A DNA stretch of 41,129 nt. Origin: Oscillibacter sp. (GTDB taxonomy: Bacteria; Bacillota; Clostridia; Oscillospirales; Oscillospiraceae). Position 1 is the stretch's first letter, and each line of letters opens with the position of its first letter. Under the pieces are notes generated by a model. The model did not search any database. It was not told the DNA's origin and worked only from the letters and a program-made list of their open reading frames with translations. Positions 17,131 through 25,547 of this stretch are shown in pieces. Location of the stretch: the NCBI GenBank assembly GCA_022652655.1, contig JALCRQ010000008.1, forward strand, positions 1 to 41,129. Reading direction: 5' to 3'. A program made the position numbers and the translations under genes.

Positions 17131-18138
17131 GTGGCGAATAAGCAAAGACAGACGGATTACCTGACGGTATCGGCCCGCATCAGAATTTTGGAGACACGGC
17201 TGCTCTCTCCCGCCCAGATGGAGCAGATGCTGACGGCCCGTACGGATGAGGAGGTCGTTCGTCTGCTGCGGGAGAGCGGCTATCCGGAGCTGGATCCGTC
17301 CAATCCGGCCGGACTGGACGCGGCGCTGTCACAGGTCAGAGAGCACACGCTGGAGGATCTGGCCGATATGGTTCCCGATTCTCTGTATCTGGATCTTTTC
17401 AGACTGAAGTACGATTATCACAACGTCAAATCCCTGCTGAAGGCCGAAGCTGTCGGCGCGGATCCGGAGCACATGCTGACGGATCTGGGCCGGGTGCCGG
17501 CGGCCGCGCTGCGCACCGCCCTGGAAGGGGAGACGGATGAGGCGCTTTTGCCGCCCATGCTGCTCTCCGCCGCCCGGGAGATGCGGGAGACGCTGGAGAC
17601 CACCCGCGATCCGCAGCTGGCGGATATGGCGGCGGACGCCTGGTATTACCGGGAGCTGGCCGACCTGGCGGAGCGGCCGGGGAGCGAATTTCTGCGGGGA
17701 TATGTCCGGCTGCAGATTGACGCGGTCAATCTCCGCGTTCTGGTGAGAACGCAGCGGATGGGAAAAAATGCGGCCTTTGCCTGCGGGGCGCTTTTTGCCG
17801 GCGGCGAGATCGATGCGGAGGCTCTGCTGGCGGTATCCCAGGCGCACGGCCAGGGGCTGGCCAAGCTCTATGAGACGTCTGTGCTGCGCGCCGCCGCGGA
17901 AGAGGGCCAGCGCGTTTTGCAGGGCGCGGCGCCCACAGAATTTGAAAAGCTCTGCGATGACGCGGTGAGCGGATATCTTGCCCGCAGCCGGTACGTGCCC
18001 TTCGGCGAGGAGCCGCTGGTGTCGTATCTGGCCGCCCGGGAGACGGAGTATCTGAATCTGCGGATTCTGCTGATGGGCCGTCGGGCCGGGCTGGATCCGG
18101 AGACGATCCGCGCAAGACTGCGCAAGAGCTGTCTGTAA
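17131..18138 (+). CDS. ntpC: V-type ATPase subunit C (d-like, rotor cap)
   Basis: 335 residues. Soluble helical subunit that links the central stalk to the K ring. Typical segments are YLTVSARIRILETRLLSPAQ at the N-terminus and YHNVKSLLKAEA in the middle; EYLNLRILLMGRRAGLDPE closes it. The likely start is GTG at 17131, with AAGGGGGGAG eight bases upstream; an ATG at 17110 in frame lacks such a site. The next gene begins 90 bases on, the largest gap in the operon. Confidence 0.92.
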   Translation: MANKQRQTDYLTVSARIRILETRLLSPAQMEQMLTARTDEEVVRLLRESGYPELDPSNPAGLDAALSQVREHTLEDLADMVPDSLYLDLFRLKYDYHNVKSLLKAEAVGADPEHMLTDLGRVPAAALRTALEGETDEALLPPMLLSAAREMRETLETTRDPQLADMAADAWYYRELADLAERPGSEFLRGYVRLQIDAVNLRVLVRTQRMGKNAAFACGALFAGGEIDAEALLAVSQAHGQGLAKLYETSVLRAAAEEGQRVLQGAAPTEFEKLCDDAVSGYLARSRYVPFGEEPLVSYLAARETEYLNLRILLMGRRAGLDPETIRARLRKSCL

Positions 18139-18228
18139 AGGGAAAAACCAGTTCAGCGGCTGCGGGGGAAGCATTTCCTTTAAAAAAGCCCCCAAGCCCG
18201 AAAAATACGGAAAGGAATGGCCGGAGCA

Positions 18229-18546
18229 ATGGCAACAACCTATCAGATTGCGGCTGTGGGAGACTGGGAGTCCGTGATGGGCTTCCGGGCTCTGGGCCTG
18301 GCGACCTATCCCGTCGCCTCCGCCGGCGAGGCGCGGGAGACGATTCAGCGTCTGGCAAAGGAGAACTGCGCCATCATCTATCTGACGGAGCAGCTGGCCG
18401 CCGGACTGAGCGACGTTTTGCAGCGGTACAAGGATGAATTGCGGCCTGCAATTATTTTGATCCCGGGGCGTTCCGGATCTCTGGGAATCGGCAGCAGTAC
18501 GCTCCGTCAGTCCATTGAACGGGCTGTGGGAGCGGATATTCTTTAA
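18229..18546 (+). CDS. ntpF: V-type ATPase subunit F (central stalk)
   Basis: 105 residues, an alternating alpha/beta protein that binds subunit D in the central stalk. IAAVGDWESVMGFRALGLA is the family opening (gDxdsv-gFrl-Gi pattern), and AIIYLTEQLA and PAIILIPG follow. Two ATGs are possible, 18217 and 18229; the ribosome-binding site AAAGGA abuts the first and is 13 bases from the second. I choose 18229 because the protein then begins MATTYQIAAVG like homologues, but this is uncertain. Confidence 0.9.
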   Translation: MATTYQIAAVGDWESVMGFRALGLATYPVASAGEARETIQRLAKENCAIIYLTEQLAAGLSDVLQRYKDELRPAIILIPGRSGSLGIGSSTLRQSIERAVGADIL

Positions 18547-18576
18547 AACAATCCGGACCTGAAAGAGGGGTTATTT

Positions 18577-20349
18577 TTGAGCGGAAAAGTGATCAAGGTA
18601 TCCGGGCCTCTGGTGGTTGCGGCCGGGATGCAGGATGCGAATATGTCCGACGTGGTGCGCGTCGGTCCCCGGCGGCTGATCGGAGAAATCCTGACCATGA
18701 AGGGGGATACCGCCTCCATTCAGGTCTATGAGGAGACATCCGGCCTGGGCCCCGGCGCCGAGGTAGAGACCACCGGCGGCCCTTTGAGCGTGGAGCTGGG
18801 GCCGGGCATGATCGAGGGAATTTACGACGGTATTCAGCGCCCGCTGAATAAGATCATGGAGAAAACCGGCCACTGCATCACCCGCGGCATTCAGGTGCCG
18901 CCGCTGGACGAGGAGAAGAAGTGGGACTTTACGCCCGTTCTCCAGGTCGGCGCGCAGGTGACCGGCGGCGACGTGCTGGGCACGGTGCCGGAGACCTCCG
19001 TGGTGCTCCATAAAATTATGGTGCCGCCCAATCTGAGCGGCACGGTGACGAAAATCGCGGAGCAGGGAAGCTATACCATCCGGCAGACCGTGGCCGTTGT
19101 GAAGGACGGCGCCGGCATGGAGCATGAGCTGACCATGACGCAGAAGTGGCCCGTGCGGGTGGGGCGCCCCTATGAGCGCAAATATCCCCCCAAGCGGCCC
19201 CTGTGCTCCGGTCAGCGGATTATCGACACGCTCTTTCCCATCGCCAAGGGCGGCACCGCAGCCGTTCCCGGCCCCTTCGGCTCGGGAAAGACCGTGGTGC
19301 AGCACCAGCTGGCAAAGTGGTCCGACGTGGACATCGTGGTCTACATCGGCTGCGGCGAGCGCGGCAACGAGATGACCGACGTGCTGCGGGAGTTCCCGGA
19401 GCTGAAGGATCCCCGCACCGGCGAGTCCCTGATGAAGCGGACGGTGCTGATTGCCAACACCTCCGACATGCCCGTGGCGGCCCGGGAGGCGTCGGTCTAC
19501 ACCGGCATCACCATCGCGGAGTATTTCCGCGACATGGGCTACGACGTGGCAGTCATTGCCGACTCCACCTCCCGCTGGGCGGAGGCGCTCCGGGAGATGT
19601 CCGGGCGGCTGGAGGAAATGCCCGGCGAGGAGGGCTATCCCGCGTACCTGGCCTCCCGCCTGGCGCAGTTTTACGAACGGGCGGGCAGCGTGGAGTGCAT
19701 TGGCTCCGACGAACGCCGGGGAAGCCTCACCGCCGTCGGCGCGGTTTCGCCTCCGGGCGGCGACCTCTCCGAGCCGGTGTCCCAGGCCACCATGCGGATT
19801 GTCAAGGTGTTCTGGGCCCTGGATTCGGCGCTGGCCTACAAGCGCCATTTCCCGGCCATCAACTGGCTCAATTCCTATTCGCTCTATCTGGATTCTCTGC
19901 GGCCCTGGTTCAATGAAAACCTGGGCGCCGCGTTTATGGATAACCGCGGCAAGGCCATGGGGATTTTGCAGAATGAGGCCAGCCTCAACGAAATTGTCCA
20001 GCTGGTGGGCAAGGATTCCCTGTCGCCGGCAGATCAGCTGACACTGGAGACCGCCCGGATGATCCGGGAGGATTTCCTGCAGCAGAACGCATTCCTGGAC
20101 GTGGACAGCTATTCCAGCTACGACCGTCAGGAGAAGCTGCTGGGCCTGATTCTGGACTATGACCGGCTGTGCCGGGACGCCATCGCAAAGTCGGCGCAGG
20201 CCAAAAAACTCTTTGCCATTCCGGCCAGGGAGAAGATCGGCCGCGCCAAGAGCGTGCCTGCCGATCAGTACGCGGAGGCGTACACTGCGCTGGCCGCCGA
20301 AATAAAAGACGAGATCGCGGCTGTGACCGCCCAGGGAGGTGAGGACTGA
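18577..20349 (+). CDS. ntpA: V-type ATPase catalytic subunit A
   Basis: 590 residues, the usual length. The Walker A loop is GPFGSGKT at residues 232-239 with Lys238. The A-specific non-homologous region lies before it (around 100-200), and [14 protein letters not shown], the [14 protein letters not shown] segment and [17 protein letters not shown] are conserved. It starts at a TTG (18577) with AGAGGGG six bases upstream. The stop overlaps the next ATG by one base, so translation of A and B is coupled, fitting their equal stoichiometry. Confidence 0.96.
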   Translation: MSGKVIKVSGPLVVAAGMQDANMSDVVRVGPRRLIGEILTMKGDTASIQVYEETSGLGPGAEVETTGGPLSVELGPGMIEGIYDGIQRPLNKIMEKTGHCITRGIQVPPLDEEKKWDFTPVLQVGAQVTGGDVLGTVPETSVVLHKIMVPPNLSGTVTKIAEQGSYTIRQTVAVVKDGAGMEHELTMTQKWPVRVGRPYERKYPPKRPLCSGQRIIDTLFPIAKGGTAAVPGPFGSGKTVVQHQLAKWSDVDIVVYIGCGERGNEMTDVLREFPELKDPRTGESLMKRTVLIANTSDMPVAAREASVYTGITIAEYFRDMGYDVAVIADSTSRWAEALREMSGRLEEMPGEEGYPAYLASRLAQFYERAGSVECIGSDERRGSLTAVGAVSPPGGDLSEPVSQATMRIVKVFWALDSALAYKRHFPAINWLNSYSLYLDSLRPWFNENLGAAFMDNRGKAMGILQNEASLNEIVQLVGKDSLSPADQLTLETARMIREDFLQQNAFLDVDSYSSYDRQEKLLGLILDYDRLCRDAIAKSAQAKKLFAIPAREKIGRAKSVPADQYAEAYTALAAEIKDEIAAVTAQGGED

Positions 20350-21740
20350 TGATTCGGGAATACCGCACAGTCGAGCAGATTGTCAGCCCTCTGATGATGG
20401 TTCGCCAGGTGGAGGGCGTCACCTACGACGAGTTGGTGGAGGTGGAGCTCCACGACGGCTCCGTCCGCCGGGGCAAGGTGCTGGAGATCAACGGAGACAC
20501 CGCTGTGGTGCAGCTTTTCGACTCCGCCGCCGGTATCAACCTGGCCCAGTCCAAGGTTCGGTTTCTGGGCCATCCCCTGCAGCTGGGCGTCTCCGGCGAT
20601 ATGCTGGGCCGGGTGTTCAACGGAATGGGCGAGCCCATCGACGGCGGCCCGGAGATTCTGGCCGACGAATACCGGGATATCAACGGCCTGCCCATGAATC
20701 CGGCGGCCCGGGATTATCCCAACGAATTTATCCAGACCGGCGTATCCACCATCGACGGGCTCAACACCCTGGTCCGCGGCCAGAAGCTGCCCATTTTCTC
20801 CGGATCCGGCCTGCCCCACGCCAATCTGGCGGCACAGATCGCCCGTCAGGCGAAGGTGCTGGGGGACGACAGCTCCAGCTTCGCCGTGGTGTTTGCCGCC
20901 ATCGGCATCACCTATGAGGAATCTGAGTTTTTTGTCAGCGAATTTCGCCGCACCGGCGCCATCGACCGGACGGTGCTCTTTTCCAACCTGGCCAACGACC
21001 CGGCGGTGGAGCGCATCTCCACCCCCCGTATGGCCCTGACCGCCGCGGAGTACCTGGCCTTTGAAAAGGGCATGCACGTGCTGGTGATTATGACGGACAT
21101 CACCAACTACGCGGAGGCCCTGCGGGAGGTCTCTGCCGCGAAAAAAGAGGTGCCCGGCCGCCGCGGCTACCCCGGCTATCTCTACACCGACCTGGCCACG
21201 CTGTACGAGCGGGCCGGCCGCCGCCTTGGCTGCCCCGGCTCCATCACCCTGATCCCCATTCTGACCATGCCGGAGGACGACAAGACCCACCCCATCCCCG
21301 ACCTGACGGGTTATATCACCGAGGGACAGATCATTCTCAGCCGGGAGCTGTACCGCAAGGGCATCAATCCTCCCGTGGACGTGCTGCCCAGCCTCTCCCG
21401 CCTGAAGGATAAGGGAATCGGCCCGGGCAAGACCCGGGAGGATCACGCGGACACCATGAACCAGCTCTTTGCAGCCTATTCCACCGGCAAGGACAACAAG
21501 GAGCTGATGACCATCCTGGGCGAGGGCGCTCTCACGGAGACGGATCTCCTGTACGCCAGATTTGCAGACGAATTTGAAAAACGCTATGTCAATCAGGGCT
21601 ATGATGAAAACCGTACCATCGGGCAGACGCTGGATCTGGGATGGGAGCTTTTGAGCATCCTGCCCAAGGCGGAGCTCAAGCGCATCAAGCCCGCGCTGAT
21701 CGAAAAATACTGGCCGAAAAAAGCGGAAGAGCAGGAGTAA
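20349..21740 (+). CDS. ntpB: V-type ATPase subunit B (non-catalytic head)
   Basis: 463 residues. It alternates with A in the hexameric head. Walker A is replaced by [20 protein letters not shown], as expected for B. Other signatures are [37 protein letters not shown] and [20 protein letters not shown]. The ATG at 20349 overlaps the stop of subunit A. GGAGGTGAGG lies ahead of the start inside the A gene. Confidence 0.96.
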   Translation: MIREYRTVEQIVSPLMMVRQVEGVTYDELVEVELHDGSVRRGKVLEINGDTAVVQLFDSAAGINLAQSKVRFLGHPLQLGVSGDMLGRVFNGMGEPIDGGPEILADEYRDINGLPMNPAARDYPNEFIQTGVSTIDGLNTLVRGQKLPIFSGSGLPHANLAAQIARQAKVLGDDSSSFAVVFAAIGITYEESEFFVSEFRRTGAIDRTVLFSNLANDPAVERISTPRMALTAAEYLAFEKGMHVLVIMTDITNYAEALREVSAAKKEVPGRRGYPGYLYTDLATLYERAGRRLGCPGSITLIPILTMPEDDKTHPIPDLTGYITEGQIILSRELYRKGINPPVDVLPSLSRLKDKGIGPGKTREDHADTMNQLFAAYSTGKDNKELMTILGEGALTETDLLYARFADEFEKRYVNQGYDENRTIGQTLDLGWELLSILPKAELKRIKPALIEKYWPKKAEEQE

Positions 21741-21752
21741 GGAGGGGGCGTC

Positions 21753-22445
21753 ATGGCAGGCATCAATGTAAACCCCACCCGGATGGAGCTGACCCGGCTC
21801 AAGGGAAAGCTGAAAACCGCCCAGAGAGGCCATAAGCTGCTGAAAGACAAGCGGGACGAGCTGATGAAGCAGTTTCTGGACACCGTCCGGGAGGTGCGCT
21901 CCCTCCGCGCCGAGGTGGAGGAGGAGCTGATGACGGTGCACGGATCGTTTACCGTCGCCTCCGCCCTGATGTCCTCCCAGGCTATGGAGCAGGCTCTGCT
22001 GGATCCCAAGCAGAGCGTGGAGCTGACCATGACCACCAGGAACATCATGTCGGTGCAGGTTCCCATCTACGAGTTCCACACAAAGACCCAGTCCGACTCC
22101 GATATCTATCCCTACGGCTTCGCGGCGACCTCCGGCGAGCTGGACACCGCCGTGGACGCGCTGGGAAAGGTGTTTCAGAAGATGCTGAAGCTGGCGCAGA
22201 TCGAAAAATCCGCCCAGCTTATGGCGGAGGAGATCGAAAAGACCCGCCGCCGGGTCAACGCGCTGGAATATGTGATGATTCCCGACACCCAGGAGACCAT
22301 CCGGTATATCACCATGAAGCTGGATGAGAACGACCGGGCCACCACAACCCGGCTGATGAAGGTGAAGGATATGCTCCTGGCGGAGGCCATTGAGGAGCGG
22401 AGACGGCAGGATGAGAGCAGCCTGGAGAAGTTCCGGGACGCCTGA
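21753..22445 (+). CDS. ntpD: V-type ATPase subunit D (central stalk)
   Basis: 230 residues forming a long antiparallel coiled coil that turns inside the AB hexamer. The N-terminal NVNPTRMELTRLKGKLKTA and the C-terminal RRRVNALEYVMIPDTQETI are family hallmarks. GGAGGGGG precedes the ATG at 21753, 12 bases after subunit B. It is the last gene of the operon. Confidence 0.96.
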   Translation: MAGINVNPTRMELTRLKGKLKTAQRGHKLLKDKRDELMKQFLDTVREVRSLRAEVEEELMTVHGSFTVASALMSSQAMEQALLDPKQSVELTMTTRNIMSVQVPIYEFHTKTQSDSDIYPYGFAATSGELDTAVDALGKVFQKMLKLAQIEKSAQLMAEEIEKTRRRVNALEYVMIPDTQETIRYITMKLDENDRATTTRLMKVKDMLLAEAIEERRRQDESSLEKFRDA

Positions 22446-22490
22446 GTGCGTCCGGATGGTTCCTGAGGCTGAGAAGTTTACAGCGATTTT

Positions 22491-22542
22491 CGCAGGGAGC
22501 GGGGCCGCGCAGCGGGAAAACTGCGCGATTCCGCTCCCTGCG
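22491..22542. other. Large hairpin after the V-ATPase operon
   Basis: CGCAGGGAGCGG (22491-22502) pairs with CCGCTCCCTGCG (22531-22542), with an inner GCGCAG/CTGCGC helix. No T run follows, so it is not a classical intrinsic terminator. It may protect the 3' end or act with Rho. Confidence 0.5.
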
Positions 22543-22564
22543 GCGCAAAGACAATGTGAAGGTC

Positions 22565-22592
22565 TTGACAAACAAGCCAAATGAGAATAGTC
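22565..22592 (+). promoter_or_regulatory. Candidate promoter of the flavodiiron gene
   Basis: A consensus TTGACA at 22565-22570; the best -10 is AATAGT at 22587-22592 (16-base spacer), a moderate match. The leader downstream can fold (CGCCGTC/GACGGCG, 22632-22695; CCCC-CTCCC with GGGAG-GGGG, 22652-22676). Confidence 0.5.
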
Positions 22593-22711
22593 TGAACGCT
22601 GGATCCGGTGATCGGTTCCGCATGTGAAAACCGCCGTCTGGCGCACCGCCGCCCCCTCCCAGTCCGGGAGTCGGGGCCGATTTGCCGGGACGGCGAAAAG
22701 GAGAGAGAAGT

Positions 22712-23920
22712 ATGTACTGTGTCCGCCCCATTACAGCCGACCTTTTTTGGGTGGGAGCCTCCGACCGGCGTCTCGCTCAGTTTGAAAACGCCTATCCCAT
22801 CCCCCGGGGAATCTCCTATAACGCCTATGTGGTGCTGGATGAAAAGACCGTCCTGCTGGACACGGTAGACCAGACGGTGGGCGACCGGTTCTTTGAAAAT
22901 CTGGAGCATGTCCTGGACGGACGCGTCCTGGACTACGTGGTGATCAACCACATGGAGCCGGATCACTGCGCCGCGCTGGGAGAACTGCTGCGCCGCTATC
23001 CGGCGGTGCAGATCGTGGGCAACGCCAAGACGCTGACCATGATCGGACAGTTCTTTGATCTGGATGTGGCGGAGCGGTTTGTCACGGTGAAGGAGGGCGA
23101 TACCCTCTCCACCGGCCGTCATAGCTTCCGGTTTTTGATGGCGCCCATGGTGCATTGGCCGGAGACGATGATTACTTATGACGAGACGGAAAAGACGCTG
23201 TTTTCGGCGGATGCCTTCGGCACCTTCGGCGCCCAGAGCGGCGGCCTCTTTGCCGACGAGGTGGATTTCCAGCGGGACTGGATGGACGAGGCCCGCCGGT
23301 ACTACGCCAACATTGTGGGCAAATACGGCCCCCAGGTTCAGATGCTGCTGGGCAAGGCGGCCAAGTTGGAGATCCGGACGCTCTGCCCCCTCCACGGCCC
23401 GGTGTGGAGACGGGAGATCGGCCTCCTTCTGGAGAAGTACCGCCTGTGGAGCACCTGGACGCCCGAGGAGCGGGGCGTGCTGATCGTCTACGGCTCCGTA
23501 TACGGCCATACGCAGAACGCGGCGGAGATCCTGGCCTCCCGGCTGGCGGAAAAGGGCGTGACCAATCTGGCCATGTACGATGTCTCCGTGACACATCCGT
23601 CTTATCTGGTCAGTGACGCGTTCCGGTTCAGCCATCTGGTGGCGGCGTCCGCCACCTACAACATGGGAATCTTCCCTCCGATGGAGACCTTCCTGCTGGA
23701 TCTGAAGGCCCATGCCCTGCAAAACCGCACGGCGGCGGTCATTGAAAACGGCACGTGGGCACCTCAGTCCGGCCGCCTGATCCGGGAGCTGCTGGAGTCC
23801 ATGAAGAACATTACGGTGCTGGGCGACACGGTGAGCCTCCACTCCTCCGTCAAGGATCCGCAGCGTCAGGCGCTCTGCGATCTGGCGGACGCGCTGGCGG
23901 CGGATGTGCAGCAGCAATAA
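22712..23920 (+). CDS. A-type flavodiiron protein (FprA family)
   Basis: 402 residues. It reduces oxygen to water and/or nitric oxide to nitrous oxide in anaerobes. The N-terminal metallo-beta-lactamase-like domain (about 1-250) has the diiron ligands H80-x-E82-x-D84-H85 in NHMEPDHC, the next His in MVHWPET, Asp in SADAFGTFG and His in LCPLHGP. The C-terminal flavodoxin domain starts at VLIVYGSVYGHTQNAAEIL and binds FMN. There is no rubredoxin extension, so it is class A. The ATG at 22712 follows AAAAGGAGAG. It is a single-gene unit with a strong terminator. Confidence 0.95.
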   Translation: MYCVRPITADLFWVGASDRRLAQFENAYPIPRGISYNAYVVLDEKTVLLDTVDQTVGDRFFENLEHVLDGRVLDYVVINHMEPDHCAALGELLRRYPAVQIVGNAKTLTMIGQFFDLDVAERFVTVKEGDTLSTGRHSFRFLMAPMVHWPETMITYDETEKTLFSADAFGTFGAQSGGLFADEVDFQRDWMDEARRYYANIVGKYGPQVQMLLGKAAKLEIRTLCPLHGPVWRREIGLLLEKYRLWSTWTPEERGVLIVYGSVYGHTQNAAEILASRLAEKGVTNLAMYDVSVTHPSYLVSDAFRFSHLVAASATYNMGIFPPMETFLLDLKAHALQNRTAAVIENGTWAPQSGRLIRELLESMKNITVLGDTVSLHSSVKDPQRQALCDLADALAADVQQQ

Positions 23921-23929
23921 TTTTACGCC

Positions 23930-23966
23930 CCGGGCACGGAGAATTTCTCCGTGCCCGGACTTTTTT
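23930..23966 (+). terminator. Terminator of the flavodiiron gene
   Basis: CCGGGCACGGAG (23930-23941) pairs with CTCCGTGCCCGG (23947-23958) around AATTT, followed by T6 at 23961-23966. Confidence 0.93.
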
Positions 23967-23975
23967 ACCCGCCTC

Positions 23976-24003
23976 TTGACAAACTCAAAACAACAAGTAT
24001 AAT
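23976..24003 (+). promoter_or_regulatory. Promoter of the AbrB-GT1 cassette
   Basis: TTGACA at 23976-23981 and TATAAT at 23998-24003, spacer 16 bases, both perfect. The -10 box lies inside the palindrome listed next, so occupancy of that site should block RNA polymerase. Confidence 0.85.
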
Positions 24004-24041
24004 TAGTTATACTAATCATACTTGTTGTACAAATCATACTT
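23992..24041 (+). promoter_or_regulatory. Palindromic operator with direct repeat
   Basis: Arms 23992-24007 and 24011-24026 (AACAAGTATAATTAGT and its near-complement) are 16 bases each with one mismatch around a TAT centre. A 10-base direct repeat, AATCATACTT, occurs at 24014-24023 and 24032-24041, and TTGTACAA (24025-24032) is another small palindrome. Such symmetry over a -10 box is the usual form of a repressor operator. The adjacent AbrB-like gene product is one candidate binder; a regulator encoded elsewhere is another. Confidence 0.65.
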
Positions 24042-24093
24042 TCGTGCAGCCCGGCAGACGGGAAATCAAATCAATTTTCAGGAGGCAGACGAA

Positions 24094-24306
24094 ATGGATG
24101 AGTTCAGGGGAAAATTCGCCGGAACGGTTCGGGTGGGGGAGAAGGGACAGATTGTCATCCCCAAGAGGGCCAGGGATCTTTTGCACATTCTCCCCGGCGA
24201 CACGCTGCTGCTTCTGGCGGATGAGAACCGCGGCATCGCCGTGAGCAAGGACGACGTGCTGTTCCGCCAGTTTGAGGACATCCTGGGAGGAGAGGCGGAA
24301 CGATGA
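24094..24306 (+). CDS. AbrB/SpoVT-type transcription regulator
   Basis: 70 residues. A single swapped-hairpin AbrB domain, with TVRVGEKGQIVIPKRARDLL (residues about 10-30) matching the DNA-binding signature and ILPGDTLLLLADENRGIAV completing it. The short acidic C-terminal tail probably mediates multimerisation. The ATG at 24094 follows AGGAGGCAGAC; a longer frame from 24022 lies within the operator and lacks a site. The stop overlaps the next ATG in ATGA, so this regulator and the glycosyltransferase are translated together. Confidence 0.88.
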   Translation: MDEFRGKFAGTVRVGEKGQIVIPKRARDLLHILPGDTLLLLADENRGIAVSKDDVLFRQFEDILGGEAER

Positions 24307-25484
24307 GCCGGATCGCTTTTTTCAGCATTCCCGCGGAGGGGCATACCAATCCCACCGTGGAGGTGGTGCGGGAGCTGGTGCGCAGAGGACACGAGGTGCG
24401 GTACTACTCCTTTGAGATGTTCCGGGAAAAACTGACGGATGCGGGGGCGCAGTTTGTGCCCTGCGACCGGTATCTGCCCCCGCAGCCCCCGAAGGTTCTG
24501 GATCGGAAAGTGGGAAAGGATTTCGCCATGTTGGTGGAAATGGTGGCGGACACCACGGTCCGGATGGACGCGGAGCTCTGCGCCCAGCTGACGGAGTGGA
24601 GTCCGGCGTGCATTGTCTCCGATTCCGTCTGCTTCTGGGGGAAGCTGCTGGCGGGAAAGCTGAACATTCCTCTGGTCTGCTCCACCACCACCTTCGCCTT
24701 TAACCGACAGACGGCCCGGCTGATCCACAAGGGGCCGGGGGAGCTGTGGCGGTCGCTGCTGAGGCTGCCCCGAATCAGCCGGAAGATGGAGCTTCTGCGC
24801 CGGTACGGCTATCCGGCGAAGAATTTGATCGCCCTTCTGCAAAACGACAACGAGACCGACACCGTGGTGTATACCTCCCGGGCATTTCAGCCCATGGCGG
24901 AGACCTTCTCCAGCCGGTACGCCTTCGTGGGCCCGCCCGTGGCCGGACCCGGCGGGGAGGAGCGGCAGCCGGGCGCAAGACCCCTGATCTATATCTCCCT
25001 GGGCACGCTGGTCAACCGCCGCCCCGGGTTTTATCGAAATTGTATCCGGGCGCTTTGGGACGCGGAGGCGGATGTGGTGATGTCCGTGGGAGAGCGGACG
25101 GATCGCGCCGCGCTGGGTGAGCTGCCGCCCAATTTTTCCGTGTACGATCGTGTGGATCAGATGGCAGTGCTTCGGCGCGCCGACGTTTTTCTCACCCACT
25201 GCGGCATGAACAGCGCCAACGAGGCCATTTACTGCGGCGTTCCCACGGTGCTCTTTCCCCAGCAGAGCGAGGAGGGGGCGGTGGCCGCACGGATGGAGGA
25301 GCTGGGCGTGGGCGTGCCGCTGAAAAGCGGCGCTCCGAAGCGCATCCGCCGGGCGGTGGAGCAGGTGCTGAGCGACGGCGCCTACCGGGAGCGGACGCAG
25401 GCACTGGGCCGCACCTTTCGGGAGGCCGGCGGCGCGCCGGCCGCGGCGGACAAGATACTAAAGGCGGCGGAAAAACAAAGCTGA
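24303..25484 (+). CDS. GT1-family glycosyltransferase (MGT/UGT-like)
   Basis: 393 residues, GT-B fold. It probably transfers a sugar from a UDP-sugar to a small hydrophobic acceptor (macrolide, sterol, flavonoid or lipid); the acceptor is unknown. The N-terminal FSIPAEGHTNPTVEVVREL holds the catalytic His14. The C-terminal donor signature is THCGMNSANEAIYCGVP followed by FPQQSEEGAVAARMEELGVG, with Cys replacing the common Gly in HGG and Glu-Glu in place of the usual DQ pair. No signal peptide. It overlaps the AbrB-like gene by four bases; a converging terminator follows the stop. Confidence 0.85.
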   Translation: MSRIAFFSIPAEGHTNPTVEVVRELVRRGHEVRYYSFEMFREKLTDAGAQFVPCDRYLPPQPPKVLDRKVGKDFAMLVEMVADTTVRMDAELCAQLTEWSPACIVSDSVCFWGKLLAGKLNIPLVCSTTTFAFNRQTARLIHKGPGELWRSLLRLPRISRKMELLRRYGYPAKNLIALLQNDNETDTVVYTSRAFQPMAETFSSRYAFVGPPVAGPGGEERQPGARPLIYISLGTLVNRRPGFYRNCIRALWDAEADVVMSVGERTDRAALGELPPNFSVYDRVDQMAVLRRADVFLTHCGMNSANEAIYCGVPTVLFPQQSEEGAVAARMEELGVGVPLKSGAPKRIRRAVEQVLSDGAYRERTQALGRTFREAGGAPAAADKILKAAEKQS

Positions 25485-25487
25485 CGC

Positions 25488-25527
25488 AAAGGTGCCGCGG
25501 AACAGAAACCTGTTCCGCGGCACCTTT
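25488..25527. terminator. Bidirectional terminator, GT1 versus asnA
   Basis: A perfect 17-base stem (AAAGGTGCCGCGGAACA, 25488-25504, with 25511-25527) and loop GAAACC, with A/T ends on both sides, between converging genes. Confidence 0.93.
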
Positions 25528-25547
25528 AAAACATCGCTTTCGACGGC

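Noticed and set aside
20265..22646. Minus-strand open frame of 793 codons under the V-ATPase genes
   Set aside because: GC-rich third codon positions of ntpB and ntpD create long antisense frames; its translation is His/Gly/Gln-rich without domain features and the plus-strand genes are unmistakable.
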